From positions 1-64,000 of the forward strand of contig CAYXGY010000011.1 in assembly GCA_964464895.1 (NCBI GenBank): DNA of 64,000 nucleotides. The letters are read 5' to 3'. Below the pieces are notes generated by a model that worked only from the letters and a program-made list of their open reading frames with translations, was not told the origin of the DNA and made no database searches. Numbering within the stretch: the stretch's first letter is position 1; each line of letters begins with the position of its first letter. This document shows positions 1-8,442 of the stretch, piece by piece. The position numbers were made by a program, and so were the translations under genes. The stretch is from Helicobacter_D sp964464895. GTDB lineage: Bacteria; Campylobacterota; Campylobacteria; Campylobacterales; Helicobacteraceae.

Positions 1-2
1 CA

Positions 3-620
3 CAAATTGCTGCACTTGAAGCACAAATCCTAGAGCTCACTGAGCTTAAAGAGCAGAAAAATATCCAATACGAAGAACTCCAAACACAAATCACAGAGAA
101 AACGCAAGAGCTAGAATCCTTGCAACAACTCCTTGAAAGTTTTGAGGAGAGTGAGGGAGAGCTAGAATCTTTAAAGGGACAAATTGCGAAACTAAAAGCG
201 CAATTGCAAAAGGCTTCACAGCTGCAAGACGCACAAATCTTGCTAGAGGATTTACAAACCAAACTCCAAGTAGCAGAGGATTCTCATTCCTTGTTTGCAG
301 AGGAATTAAGACAATGGCACGCGAATGCGCTTAAACTTGCAAAACAATTAGGAATTGAACTCTGCCGCCCTTTGAGCAATAATGTTTATCCCAAAGTAGA
401 AGAGCCCGCAGCAGATTTTAAGGGCTATGTCTATACTGCCAAAGATGGTGAGAGATTGGATTCTATTGTGTATAGTCATTATGGCACATTAGGGGTGTTT
501 GGGGAAGTATTAAGTGCAAATCCAAAGCTCACCAATAAACCCATTTTAGAGGCAGGAGATAAAGTCTATCTCCCTTTTTTGGATACAAGCATTAAAACAC
601 TAGAGGAACTTTGGGGATAA
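3..620 (+). CDS. Phage tail protein: coiled coil with C-terminal tail-X/LysM-like domain (5' end outside window)
   Basis: The reading frame is open from the left edge, so the true start is upstream. About the first 130 visible residues are Gln, Glu, Leu and Lys rich with heptad-like spacing, typical of a long coiled coil. The last 60 or so residues (YVYTAKDGERLDSIVYSHYG onward) resemble the LysM-like phage tail protein X family, a small baseplate/tail peptidoglycan-binding protein. An internal TTG at 120 has no convincing ribosome binding site and only marks a frame-internal codon. The gene is followed 9 bases later by the gp36-like gene and probably belongs to the same late operon. Fusion of a long coiled coil to tail X is unusual, since the family is normally about 70 residues. 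Confidence 0.7.
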   Translation, partial: QIAALEAQILELTELKEQKNIQYEELQTQITEKTQELESLQQLLESFEESEGELESLKGQIAKLKAQLQKASQLQDAQILLEDLQTKLQVAEDSHSLFAEELRQWHANALKLAKQLGIELCRPLSNNVYPKVEEPAADFKGYVYTAKDGERLDSIVYSHYGTLGVFGEVLSANPKLTNKPILEAGDKVYLPFLDTSIKTLEELWG

Positions 621-629
621 GGAGAGAAA

Positions 630-1457
630 ATGGAAGACACACAAAATACAATATTGCAAGAAGAACTAGAAGATACAAATGCGAAGGACACAGAGAGCGA
701 AAAAGACGCCTTAGAATTAGAATCTAGCGAGATTCAAGATTCTTTTCTGCCTTTCCCTCCAAGACTTAGCACAGACCCAAGTTATACCCAAGAAGAAGTG
801 GTGATGATTACCACACTTAAAGAAGCACGAAATTCTAAAAATGCAAAGATTGCCACTTTGCGCAAAGCCTATGCAGAACAAAAACAAAGTGAGCAGCCAA
901 ACACAAGCATTTTGCAAGAAATTGTCGCACAAATTGAGGGCTTAAAGCAAGAAATAGATGAGATAGATACCACACTCTTTGCAATCCAAGAAAAAGCCTT
1001 TCACAAGAGTGATTCTTTCAAACCATTAAAGAGCATTTTAACGCCTTTTAAAAAACCAATGATTACTGAAGCAGAGCTCATTGATGAGCTCGGCGCAAAT
1101 GAAATTAGAGATTTGAGTGATTTGCACGGAGAGGGAATCTGGAATCGTTCTGTGATTGATGATTGCATCAAAGACGCGGAAAGCTTGATTGCCTCATTTT
1201 TCAAACTCCCTAGCAATCCCACACATCTCTTGCGTGATATTTGCACCAAACTTGCCATTGTAGAATTAAAGAGACGCAACAGCTATCCCAAAGAGGAATT
1301 AGATTCCATTAAGCAAGAGTGCTTAGATTGGCTTAACAAAATGGCAAGCGGAAAGATTCCAACGAATTTAGACGAGGAAGTCTTGGGAGTTATATGCAAA
1401 AATCGTTGTTTTGTGCATAAAAAGACAAAAATCAATCTTAAGAGGCTTTATGATTGA
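630..1457 (+). CDS. Mu gp36-like protein (DUF1320) with long N-terminal extension
   Basis: The C-terminal half (about residues 145-245, MITEAELIDELGANEIRDLS onward) matches the DUF1320 / Mu gp36 pattern of a small helical head-tail protein, in which a short acidic segment is followed by a helix containing LAIVELKRR. The first 140 residues are acidic, Glu and Lys rich and predicted coiled coil, absent from the usual roughly 140-residue family member. The start at 630 has a good AAGGAGAG site six bases upstream. It overlaps the small terminase gene by 8 bases. The assignment to gp36 is from family knowledge; the extension is what I see. Confidence 0.7.
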   Translation: MEDTQNTILQEELEDTNAKDTESEKDALELESSEIQDSFLPFPPRLSTDPSYTQEEVVMITTLKEARNSKNAKIATLRKAYAEQKQSEQPNTSILQEIVAQIEGLKQEIDEIDTTLFAIQEKAFHKSDSFKPLKSILTPFKKPMITEAELIDELGANEIRDLSDLHGEGIWNRSVIDDCIKDAESLIASFFKLPSNPTHLLRDICTKLAIVELKRRNSYPKEELDSIKQECLDWLNKMASGKIPTNLDEEVLGVICKNRCFVHKKTKINLKRLYD

Positions 1458-1938
1458 AGAGAAAAAACCCATTAAATCTACACGCACTCTTGCATTTGAC
1501 CTTTACTCCAAAGGTTATAGCCTTGCCAAAATTGCCGAGATTCTGCATAAAAATGTGCGCACGATTGCAAATTATAAGACAAAGGAATGGGATATGAAAC
1601 GCGCAGATTTCTTTACGCAACTCAAAGGAGATAAGGGTGAAGTCTATCAAAACTTTGTAGAGGAAATGTATCTCGCCATTAAAGAGATTAGAGAAAGCAC
1701 TCTAAGCGCAGAGAAAAAGGCACAAGCCCTCTCCAAACTTGGGGATTCCTTTGCAAAAATGAATAAAGTCGCAAGCCTAGAAGACCCTAAAACCTATAAA
1801 TTAAGTGTGATTAAACGCACATTGGAAACTCTACTTGAAGAGTTAAGAAAAGCAGGAGAAATTCAATCCCTCAATGTGATTATCAATCTCATTGAGAATC
1901 ACAAGCTCACCGAAAAACTCTCTTCTTTGGAGTTATAA
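1450..1938 (+). CDS. Mu gp27-like small terminase subunit (DUF1804)
   Basis: The 162-residue protein opens with a helix-turn-helix (DLYSKGYSLAKIAEILHKNV, residues 15-34) that fits the DUF1804 DNA-binding family, followed by a helical C-terminal half. Mu gp27 is thought to recognise phage DNA for headful packaging with gp28. I chose ATG 1450 over an in-frame upstream codon at 1411 because 1450 overlaps the gp36-like stop in the usual coupled way. The gene ends directly at the ATG of the large terminase. Confidence 0.75.
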   Translation: MIEEKKPIKSTRTLAFDLYSKGYSLAKIAEILHKNVRTIANYKTKEWDMKRADFFTQLKGDKGEVYQNFVEEMYLAIKEIRESTLSAEKKAQALSKLGDSFAKMNKVASLEDPKTYKLSVIKRTLETLLEELRKAGEIQSLNVIINLIENHKLTEKLSSLEL

Positions 1939-3597
1939 ATGTTTTCCAAAGCAGAGCTAGAGTCTTTTAAAGAAAGTCTTATTAGAGAGGATAATTCTCA
2001 AAACTTGGAAGTCTTAAGCCGAGCGGAATTTATTGCGTGGCTAAAGGACAAAAAAGAGGAACTTAAAAGCCAAATCTCTAGCAATGCTTCCTTAAAAGCA
2101 GAGGACAAAGAGAGGCGCAAAGAAAGAGCAAGCAAAGATTTTCTCTATTTCGCAAAAACCTACTTCCCACATTATTTTAGTTTAAAAGGACAGAGTGCCT
2201 TGCATTTGGATTTAGCAAAAACCTTTGAAAGCATTGCACAAGGAAAGGGAGGCGGACGCTATGCCTATGCTGCCCCAAGAGCTAATGCAAAGACGACTTA
2301 TGTCGCGCAACTCTTCCCGCTTTTGTGTATTTGTTTTGGATTCAAACACTTCATTGTAGAAATTTCAGACGCTGTGGAACTCGTAGAGGGAAACTTAGAG
2401 GCAATTAAAGCAGAATTAGAAGAGAATGCTAATCTTGCATTAGACTTTCCGCAAGCCTGTGGAATCTCAAACCTATGGAAAGTAGGAGAGTTTGTAACGC
2501 GTAATGGAATCAAACTCAAAGCCTTTGGGAGTGGGAAGAGACTTAGGGGCGTGAAGTTTGGCGCATTGCGTCCCGATTTAACGATTTTAGATGATTTGGA
2601 GAATGATACCAATGTGCGAAGTAAGGAGCAAAGAGACAAGCTAGAGTCTTGGCTAGACTCTGCGGTAATGAATCTAGGCGATGCCACACATTCTATGGAC
2701 GTTCTATATATTGGCACGATTCTACACTACGATTCTGTTTTAAATCGCAAACTTAGCTTAGGCTTTTGGAATCCCAAGAAATTTAAAAGCATTTTGAAAT
2801 TCCCCAATCGTTTAGATTTGTGGGAGGAGTTTATGCAGCTTTATTTGCAAAGCCCAAAACTCTCCAATGCCTTTTATTACAAACACCAAAAGGCAATGGA
2901 AGCAGGCGCAAAACTGCTTTGGGAAGAAGCCTTAAGCCTAAAAACTCTAATGGAAATTAGAGCGCAAAACCCAAGAGCCTTTGCCAAAGAGCAGCAAAAC
3001 GAACCTAACACAGAGTCCCAAAAGTTTAAGCCTGAAAACTTCCGCCTCTATTCCCATTTGCCACCAAAATTTCAATACATTACGATGTTTTTAGACCCTG
3101 CAAGTGCAAGAAAGAAATCCGACTTTAGTGCCTTTGTGGTTTTAGGATTCTTTGAGGGTAAAGTATATGTGCTAGAAGCCTTTGGGAGTGTGCTAAATAC
3201 TAAAGGAATCGCAAAGAAGTTTTTAGAACTAAAGGAAAAATGGAATCCGCACAAATGCGCATTAGAAGCAAACTTTGGAGGGGATTTTCTAAAAAGCTAT
3301 ATCAAAGAAGAAGCCTTAAAAAGAGGAATTACTCTGCACATTAAGGCAATCACCAATAGAGAAAACAAAGAAGAGAGGATTGAGCGATTAGAGATTCCTA
3401 TTGAAGAGGGAGAGATTCTCTTCTCTCCTAAGCAAACCTTGCTTTTAGAGCAGCTAGAGCAATTCCCCGATGGCAAAAACGATGATTTGCCAGATGCCCT
3501 AGAGGGTGCATTTTCTCTAATGAAGTACAAGAGCAAGAAAAAACATAGAGACATAGATTATTCCCTACTCAAACCCAAAAGGAGTTATAGGCTATGA
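1939..3597 (+). CDS. Large terminase subunit (Mu gp28-like)
   Basis: This 552-residue protein has the two-domain terminase layout. An ATPase domain carries a Walker A-like APRANAKTT (about 112-120) and a Walker B LTILDDLEND (about 214-223). A C-terminal RNase H-like nuclease carries the acidic residues FLDPAS (D386), ALEAN (E443) and DDLPDALEG (near 517-525). It would translocate and cut phage DNA into proheads. It follows the small subunit without a gap and overlaps the portal gene by ATGA. Length and motifs are complete, so it looks functional. Confidence 0.9.
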   Translation: MFSKAELESFKESLIREDNSQNLEVLSRAEFIAWLKDKKEELKSQISSNASLKAEDKERRKERASKDFLYFAKTYFPHYFSLKGQSALHLDLAKTFESIAQGKGGGRYAYAAPRANAKTTYVAQLFPLLCICFGFKHFIVEISDAVELVEGNLEAIKAELEENANLALDFPQACGISNLWKVGEFVTRNGIKLKAFGSGKRLRGVKFGALRPDLTILDDLENDTNVRSKEQRDKLESWLDSAVMNLGDATHSMDVLYIGTILHYDSVLNRKLSLGFWNPKKFKSILKFPNRLDLWEEFMQLYLQSPKLSNAFYYKHQKAMEAGAKLLWEEALSLKTLMEIRAQNPRAFAKEQQNEPNTESQKFKPENFRLYSHLPPKFQYITMFLDPASARKKSDFSAFVVLGFFEGKVYVLEAFGSVLNTKGIAKKFLELKEKWNPHKCALEANFGGDFLKSYIKEEALKRGITLHIKAITNRENKEERIERLEIPIEEGEILFSPKQTLLLEQLEQFPDGKNDDLPDALEGAFSLMKYKSKKKHRDIDYSLLKPKRSYRL

Positions 3598-5075
3598 GCA
3601 GACAGGACAAGAAAGATAAGCAGAACAAAAACACCCAAAAAATCCTTTATACACAATCCAAAGATACGCTTCTAAATAAACTTTTGCAAACTCCCTACCA
3701 AAAGACGCTCAAAGACGAGGATATTAACAAGATTATGGGGGATTTGGTTGTAAGCCAAAACAACATTTCCCGCAAAGCCTTTGTGGAGAAAAAGGAAGTG
3801 CTAATTACAACTTCTAATGCAACCTATCAAAAGATTCTAAAGAGCGTCTTCCACGCCTCTATCCTCTCCCAAATCTTAGAAACTTATCTTTATGGAATCA
3901 ATGTCTTTGAAGTGAATTGGGAATTTCAAAATGGGCTTTATATTCCTAAACTCATCGGCAGAGATTATCGGGAATTTAAGCTAAACGATGCGGGCAAACT
4001 TGTCTTTTTAGGCAATGGATTTGAAGAGGAGATTCCGCCCTTTAAGGTTGTCTATGGAATCTACAATCAAAGCTTCCGCACTCCTTATGGAGAAAGTGCG
4101 TTAAGAAAGCTTTATTTTAGTGTGAATATTAAAAACGCGGGATTAGACTTTTGGATACAATTTTTAGAGAGATTTGGAAGCCCGTGGGCGATTGCAAAAA
4201 CCGATGAGGACGCACAGAGCTTAGCTTATGAAGTCTCTAAAATGCTCAATGGCGCAACAGCGGTGATTGACAAAGAAGAAGAGATTGCGCTCGTGCAGCC
4301 TAGTAACAATGCCGCCCTTTTTAAAGAGATTGCAGAATATTGTGATTCTCAAATCAATCGCTTTATGCTTGGTGCAAATCTCACAGGAGAAGTGAGCAGT
4401 GGCTCACTTGCTGCTGCACAAATTCACAATGAGATTAGAGGGGATATTGCCCTAAGTGATGAGAGAATCCTATGCTATGTCTGTAATCGTGTGATTGAAT
4501 ATTTCAAAGCCTTAAATGGAATCACAGAGGAGATTACCTTTAAACTCTTTGATGAGTGCGAGCCTAAAATTGAATTAGCCTCTAGGGATAAAACAATCTA
4601 TGAAATGGGATTCCAACCTACACAAGAATATATAGAAAAAACCTATAATCTTGAAGTAACACCCATTGCAAAGCAAACAAACGCAATCCAAGCAAAAGAA
4701 CCAAATCCTAAAGAGCAAGATTCTAATAAGATTCCTAATACTTTGAATGTTTTAAACTCTTTAAATCCCTCTTTAATTCCTTTTAAACAAGGGTTAAAAA
4801 CAAAGGAATCCAATCAAGATTCTAAAGATTCTAAAGATTCCAATGCTTCCAATCTTCCGCTTGATGAGCTAGACAAAGGTTTCAAGAGCATAAAGATTAA
4901 TAGCAAGATTAACCTAGAAGCGTTTTTAAAAGATGCGACAAGTTTTGAAGAAGTAGAGAAAGCAATCCAAAAGGCTTTTAAGGGAGAGGAATTAAGCCTA
5001 GCAGAGGAAGAGTTGGCTAAGTTTATTGCCAATGCAAGCATACTTGGGGCTTGGAGTGTGTTTGATGAGCTTTGA
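3594..5075 (+). CDS. Portal protein (Mu gp29-like, DUF935)
   Basis: A 493-residue protein with the DUF935 profile: an N-terminal region including NWEFQNGLYIPKLIGRDYRE, a central segment FGSPWAIAKTDED, and GANLTGEVSSGSLAAAQIHN before the C-terminal part. It would form the dodecameric portal ring at the head vertex. The last 130 residues are a low-complexity Asn/Ser/Lys linker with repeated DSKDSKDSN, then a short helical tail. The start overlaps the terminase stop (ATGA), implying translational coupling. Confidence 0.88.
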   Translation: MSRQDKKDKQNKNTQKILYTQSKDTLLNKLLQTPYQKTLKDEDINKIMGDLVVSQNNISRKAFVEKKEVLITTSNATYQKILKSVFHASILSQILETYLYGINVFEVNWEFQNGLYIPKLIGRDYREFKLNDAGKLVFLGNGFEEEIPPFKVVYGIYNQSFRTPYGESALRKLYFSVNIKNAGLDFWIQFLERFGSPWAIAKTDEDAQSLAYEVSKMLNGATAVIDKEEEIALVQPSNNAALFKEIAEYCDSQINRFMLGANLTGEVSSGSLAAAQIHNEIRGDIALSDERILCYVCNRVIEYFKALNGITEEITFKLFDECEPKIELASRDKTIYEMGFQPTQEYIEKTYNLEVTPIAKQTNAIQAKEPNPKEQDSNKIPNTLNVLNSLNPSLIPFKQGLKTKESNQDSKDSKDSNASNLPLDELDKGFKSIKINSKINLEAFLKDATSFEEVEKAIQKAFKGEELSLAEEELAKFIANASILGAWSVFDEL

Positions 5076-6198
5076 TTTTAACTTAGAGCCCAAAGAGGCG
5101 ATAGAGTTTCTCCAAAACAAACACAAAGAGCTTCACTTTGATTATGATGAAATCCTACACGAAGCACATTTAAAAGCCTTTACCATAGCAAAAATTACCC
5201 AACTGGATTTATTAAAAGACATTCAAGATTCTATTGTCAAAGCCATAAAAGAGGGCAAGAGTTTTGAAGTTTGGAAGAGAGAAATTACTCCTACACTCTC
5301 ACAAAAAGGTTGGCTTGGAAATATAGAGGTGAAGAATCCTAAAAGTGGAGAGAGCAAACAAATCTTTATAGGAAGTCGCAGACTAAAGAATATCTACTAT
5401 ACCAATCTAAGAACAGCATACGCTCAAGCAAGAGCAAGGGCGCAATATGAATTAAGCGGGGAAATGTATTTGCGCTATGTGGCACTCCTTGATGGATTGA
5501 CGCGCCCCTCTCACGCTAGATTGCATGGACTTATCTTGCCTAGAGAGGATAAGTTTTGGGAGAGAAATTATCCGCCCAATGCTTGGAATTGTAGATGCAG
5601 AGTGCAAGCCTATACAAAGAAAGCATTACAAAAACAAGGCTGGGAAGTAGCAAAGAATCCTCCCGAGTTTGTTGCGCATAAGGATTGGGATTATGATACA
5701 AGGAATCTCAAAAGAGATTCTAAAGATTTAGAGAAAATCTTGCAAAACAAACTAGAATCTTATCAAGGCAATCCTGCAATGCAAGAGGCAATCAAAGAAT
5801 TAAAAGAGGATTGCAAACAGGCAAGAGAGAACTACTCTAACATTAAGGAATTAAAAGCAAAGGCATTACAAGGAATAGTAGATAATGAGTCTCTTAGCAT
5901 TGCAAAAACAACTAGAGCCTTAAGAGAGATTCTAAACACAAAGGCAAAAGAAATTTATTTAAGTGGCTGGACACTAAGAACGCACACCCATCATCAAAAT
6001 GTAGAGGAATGGGATTATTCGCTTCTGCCTTTTTTAGTTAGAGAGGCAAATGTGTATAAAGTCAAGTGTAATGGAGATAAACATATTATCTATTTTAGTA
6101 AGTTTGGAAGTTATTATAGAATAGTTTTAAAACTAACAAATAAAGAGGAGGTGTTTTTGCAAAGTCTTGTAAAAGGAAGCAAAAAGATTGAAAAATAG
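5065..6198 (+). CDS. MuF head-morphogenesis protein (gp30-like) with C-terminal PBECR-like nuclease/toxin domain
   Basis: Residues 1-215 are a phage head morphogenesis (MuF) domain, with the signature DGLTRPSHARLHG and ERNYPPNAWNCRCRVQAYT. A helical linker follows (about 215-300). The last 80 residues, with KEIYLSGWTLRTHTHHQN, WDYSLLPFLVREA and YYRIVLKLTNKEEVFLQSL, resemble the phage Barnase-EndoU-ColicinE5/D-RelE-like (PBECR) nuclease domains attached to MuF proteins. MuF proteins are packaged, so such a domain could enter the next host as an effector. I chose ATG 5065 because it overlaps the portal stop; an in-frame upstream ATG at 5026 lies deep in the portal gene. Domain assignment is from recalled family patterns. 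Confidence 0.82.
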   Translation: MSFDFNLEPKEAIEFLQNKHKELHFDYDEILHEAHLKAFTIAKITQLDLLKDIQDSIVKAIKEGKSFEVWKREITPTLSQKGWLGNIEVKNPKSGESKQIFIGSRRLKNIYYTNLRTAYAQARARAQYELSGEMYLRYVALLDGLTRPSHARLHGLILPREDKFWERNYPPNAWNCRCRVQAYTKKALQKQGWEVAKNPPEFVAHKDWDYDTRNLKRDSKDLEKILQNKLESYQGNPAMQEAIKELKEDCKQARENYSNIKELKAKALQGIVDNESLSIAKTTRALREILNTKAKEIYLSGWTLRTHTHHQNVEEWDYSLLPFLVREANVYKVKCNGDKHIIYFSKFGSYYRIVLKLTNKEEVFLQSLVKGSKKIEK

Positions 6199-6320
6199 GG
6201 AGCCTATCCCCTTAAGAAGTGGCAAGACCCAACCTTACACCTTTATATCTTTCTTAGCTTAGAGTAGGCAAATTCTAAGGAGCGGATTATACACCGCCAT
6301 GGGAGTGATACTTCTTAGTA
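6190..6320 (-). ncRNA. Candidate structured small RNA between gp30 and a membrane-protein gene
   Basis: On the minus strand an extended -10 (TGGTATAAT) precedes about 130 bases without a credible gene. The ends can pair: CTAAGAAGT (6318-6310) with ACTTCTTAAG (6220-6211), one base bulged. Inside are a GCGG/CCGC hairpin and a CTTAG/CTAAG hairpin. The 3' end has a short stem ATAGG/CCTAT (6195-6207) followed by five T residues, as in an intrinsic terminator. Promoter, closed structure and terminator together suggest a discrete RNA. Its function is unknown and the folding was done by eye. Confidence 0.4.
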
Positions 6321-6325
6321 GTTGA

Positions 6326-6334
6326 ATTATACCA
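6326..6334 (-). promoter_or_regulatory. Extended -10 promoter element for the candidate RNA
   Basis: Read on the minus strand, the bases are TGGTATAAT, a match to the extended -10 (TGnTATAAT). No clear -35 is seen, which is common in this phylum. A start near 6319 would place the first RNA base at the closing stem. Confidence 0.45.
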
Positions 6335-6339
6335 CAATA

Positions 6340-6774
6340 TTAGCAGGTTCTAAGATGTATATCTCTAAAAATTGCTTTCTCAATCCCTCCAATTATTTTT
6401 TCCATTTTATCCATTGCAAGAGCTGCAACAATAGGAACGACACTTAAAAGAAAGACAATTATATAGTTATACCAAAAAGCTTTAATATTTACTAGTGTTA
6501 GAATAAATATAAGCTCCAAATGTTCGGTAGACTCTTGTTTGGCATCTATATTCTTTTTAAATAGCAAGAAATACATAAAGGTAATAAAGATTTTATAAAT
6601 AAACCAAAAAGAAAAAGAATGCTTTAGAACGAAAGTAGCAACAGACTCTAGCTCTTCATTCTCAAGAGCATTAGTTAATACTTCTTTGTGCGCTTGAAAT
6701 TCTTTTGTCGCAGCAATAAGAGAAAGAATCGCCAAAACAAACCAAATAAAAAGAATAATTGCCAACACTTCCAT
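6340..6774 (-). CDS. Multi-pass membrane protein of unknown function (prophage cargo)
   Basis: The 144-residue protein has a hydrophobic N-terminus (VLAIILFIWFVLAILSLIAA, residues 3-22) and further hydrophobic stretches near 52-70, 86-104 and 106-123, so three or four membrane segments are likely. I do not recognise the family. The ATG at 6774 follows AGAGGAAAAAATA and overlaps the stop of a 44-residue membrane gene as TAATG. It is oriented against the late genes and sits between gp30 and gpG, which are adjacent in Mu, so it is an insertion. Superinfection exclusion, holin-like activity or immunity to the MuF toxin domain are all possible guesses. Confidence 0.65.
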   Translation of the reverse strand: MEVLAIILFIWFVLAILSLIAATKEFQAHKEVLTNALENEELESVATFVLKHSFSFWFIYKIFITFMYFLLFKKNIDAKQESTEHLELIFILTLVNIKAFWYNYIIVFLLSVVPIVAALAMDKMEKIIGGIEKAIFRDIHLRTC

Positions 6775-6908
6775 TATTTTTTCCTCTTGATAGATTTTTG
6801 ATTGCAATTCTTTGCAATGCGAAGAATAACCATAAAAGCTACGATGATGGTTATTAGTGCAATACCGCAACAACCGCTGCCATCATTAAAATTAAAGTAG
6901 GCATTCAT
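6774..6908 (-). CDS. Small 44-residue membrane protein coupled to the downstream membrane gene
   Basis: Translation from ATG 6908 gives 44 residues: a short polar start with GSGCCG (residues 10-15), one hydrophobic segment (IALITIIVAFMVILRIA, 16-32) and a basic tail ending KRKK. Its stop overlaps the next ATG as TAATG. AGGAATCTAG precedes the start at a slightly long spacing. The overlap and membrane topology argue that it is real and works with its neighbour. I do not recognise the family. Confidence 0.55.
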   Translation of the reverse strand: MNAYFNFNDGSGCCGIALITIIVAFMVILRIAKNCNQKSIKRKK

Positions 6909-7080
6909 TAAAACTAGATTCCTAATCTAAATTCACAATTTTACAGGAAAATTAATGTGAAAATTCTATCATTTTAAATAGAAATGTCAATTAAACACAC
7001 GATTTTATAATTTAACAAATAAATTTTAAACCATAAAATGATATAGTTGGCTATACATTGTTTATCACAAGGAAATCAAA

Positions 7081-7533
7081 ATGCAACTGATTACATTAGA
7101 AGAGTTAGAATCTAAACTCAACCAATGGACAAAGAATCTCCAAAACAAAGAGCCTCTTTTAAGGCAAATTGGAAATCATATCCAAAATACTTCCGAGCTT
7201 TCCTTTGAAAGACAAAAAAGCCCTTTTGGGGATAATTGGAAACCAAATAGCAAAGTAACACTGCAAAACAAAAGAGGCAATAAGATTCTAATCAAAAGCG
7301 GAAGTTTAAGCCATTCTATCCATTATCACACTTCAAACAATAGTGTTAGTATTGGCACAAATCTAAAATACGCCCCGATTCATCAATTCGGTGGAAAAGC
7401 AGGAAGAAATAAAAGAGTGAATATCCCCGCACGCCCTTTTTTACCTATTAATCAAAACAAACAAATTCCACAAGATTTAGGATTAGAATTAGAGGGAATG
7501 GTTAAGGAATGGGTGGAGGGGGGATTGAAGTAA
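7081..7533 (+). CDS. Phage virion morphogenesis protein (Mu gpG-like)
   Basis: The 150-residue protein fits the phage virion morphogenesis / tail-completion family (Mu gpG). It has an N-terminal helix, PFGDNWKPNSKVTLQNKRG in the middle, LIKSGSLSHSIHYHTSNNSV, and the conserved YAPIHQFGG followed by NIPARPFLPI. It would act late in head or tail assembly. In Mu the gene follows gp30 directly; here 880 bases of cargo intervene. AAGGAAATCAAA precedes the ATG. It is the last rightward late gene before the convergent early block. Confidence 0.85.
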   Translation: MQLITLEELESKLNQWTKNLQNKEPLLRQIGNHIQNTSELSFERQKSPFGDNWKPNSKVTLQNKRGNKILIKSGSLSHSIHYHTSNNSVSIGTNLKYAPIHQFGGKAGRNKRVNIPARPFLPINQNKQIPQDLGLELEGMVKEWVEGGLK

Positions 7534-7557
7534 GCCATAATTTGTGAGCTAATGGGG

Positions 7558-8442
7558 TCAATTGGTTCGGTTGTTACTTAGCTGTTTGTCTTCTATTGAA
7601 ACCTTAATAGAACCATTAGAAGAATTATTTTTAGAAGTTTTCTCATCTTTAAAGAACCAAACTAAGCCAATTAAAACCATAATGACAAAGATGGCAATAT
7701 TGAATCTTGTAATAGGATTAGAACAGCTAAAAAATGTATTTTTTGTGTGTTCTAGTTTTTTTCTATTAATATCCCTTATAAAATCAAATAAATAATATAA
7801 AATATTTGTAATAAACAATCCAATAAGACAAACAATAAAACAAAGGCGATAAATACTAGCTTTGTCTATATTTGCTAAAACTGAATTGGTGAAAGTTAGC
7901 CCTGCAACAAAAGCTAAAATAACAGAGGAAAAAATACCTAAAATTGTGATATAGTTTTTTGTCATACTTTGAGTTTCTTGTTTGGCGGATTCTGCTAATT
8001 TTTTAGCCTCCTTGATTTCTTCCATAACTTCTTCTTTGGTAGAGTTTGCTAGTTCTTTAGTTTTTTGCTTAAACTTTTCAAAACTTTGTTTTCTGACAAT
8101 TTCTAGATTAATATGGTCAAATAGCTTATAAATTTTAGGTGCTATTTCTTGTTTATTTTCTAGTGAATAGCGATAAATACCGCGTATATTTTCTGCTAAG
8201 ACATTAAGCTCTTCAACCTCTTTGCTAAAAGAATATTCAGAAATAATTGCATAGCTATGTCTTTTATCATCCTTATAAAAATCTTTTAATTTTTCTATGT
8301 TTTCTTCAATGTTTTGTTCTGGCTTTAAAATATATTCTAATATGTTTTTAAATTTTTCGTCTTCTGTCTCATTGATAGATTGCGATAGCTTATACTCAGG
8401 TTCTTTTTTACTGAAAAAATTTTCATCTTTGTTGTTTTGCAT
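7558..8442 (-). CDS. Coiled-coil membrane protein paired with Panacea antitoxin; candidate toxin or defence effector
   Basis: This 294-residue protein has a soluble N-terminal region (1-130), a Lys/Glu coiled coil (about 130-165, KQKTKELANSTKEEVMEEIK) and three membrane segments (about 167-188, 200-222, 249-270). Its start overlaps the end of the Panacea-domain gene by 20 bases, the arrangement expected for an antitoxin-toxin operon. The family of the N-terminal domain is not recognised. Known Panacea-linked toxins include membrane-acting ones, so a membrane-disrupting or abortive-infection role is a reasonable inference. The pair sits between late and early prophage genes, a usual place for cargo. 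Confidence 0.6.
   Translation of the reverse strand: MQNNKDENFFSKKEPEYKLSQSINETEDEKFKNILEYILKPEQNIEENIEKLKDFYKDDKRHSYAIISEYSFSKEVEELNVLAENIRGIYRYSLENKQEIAPKIYKLFDHINLEIVRKQSFEKFKQKTKELANSTKEEVMEEIKEAKKLAESAKQETQSMTKNYITILGIFSSVILAFVAGLTFTNSVLANIDKASIYRLCFIVCLIGLFITNILYYLFDFIRDINRKKLEHTKNTFFSCSNPITRFNIAIFVIMVLIGLVWFFKDEKTSKNNSSNGSIKVSIEDKQLSNNRTN

Noticed and set aside
6300..6326. Eight-residue frame (MGVILLSS) in the gap after gp30
   Set aside because: Too short, no close ribosome site, and the region is better explained as a structured RNA on the other strand.
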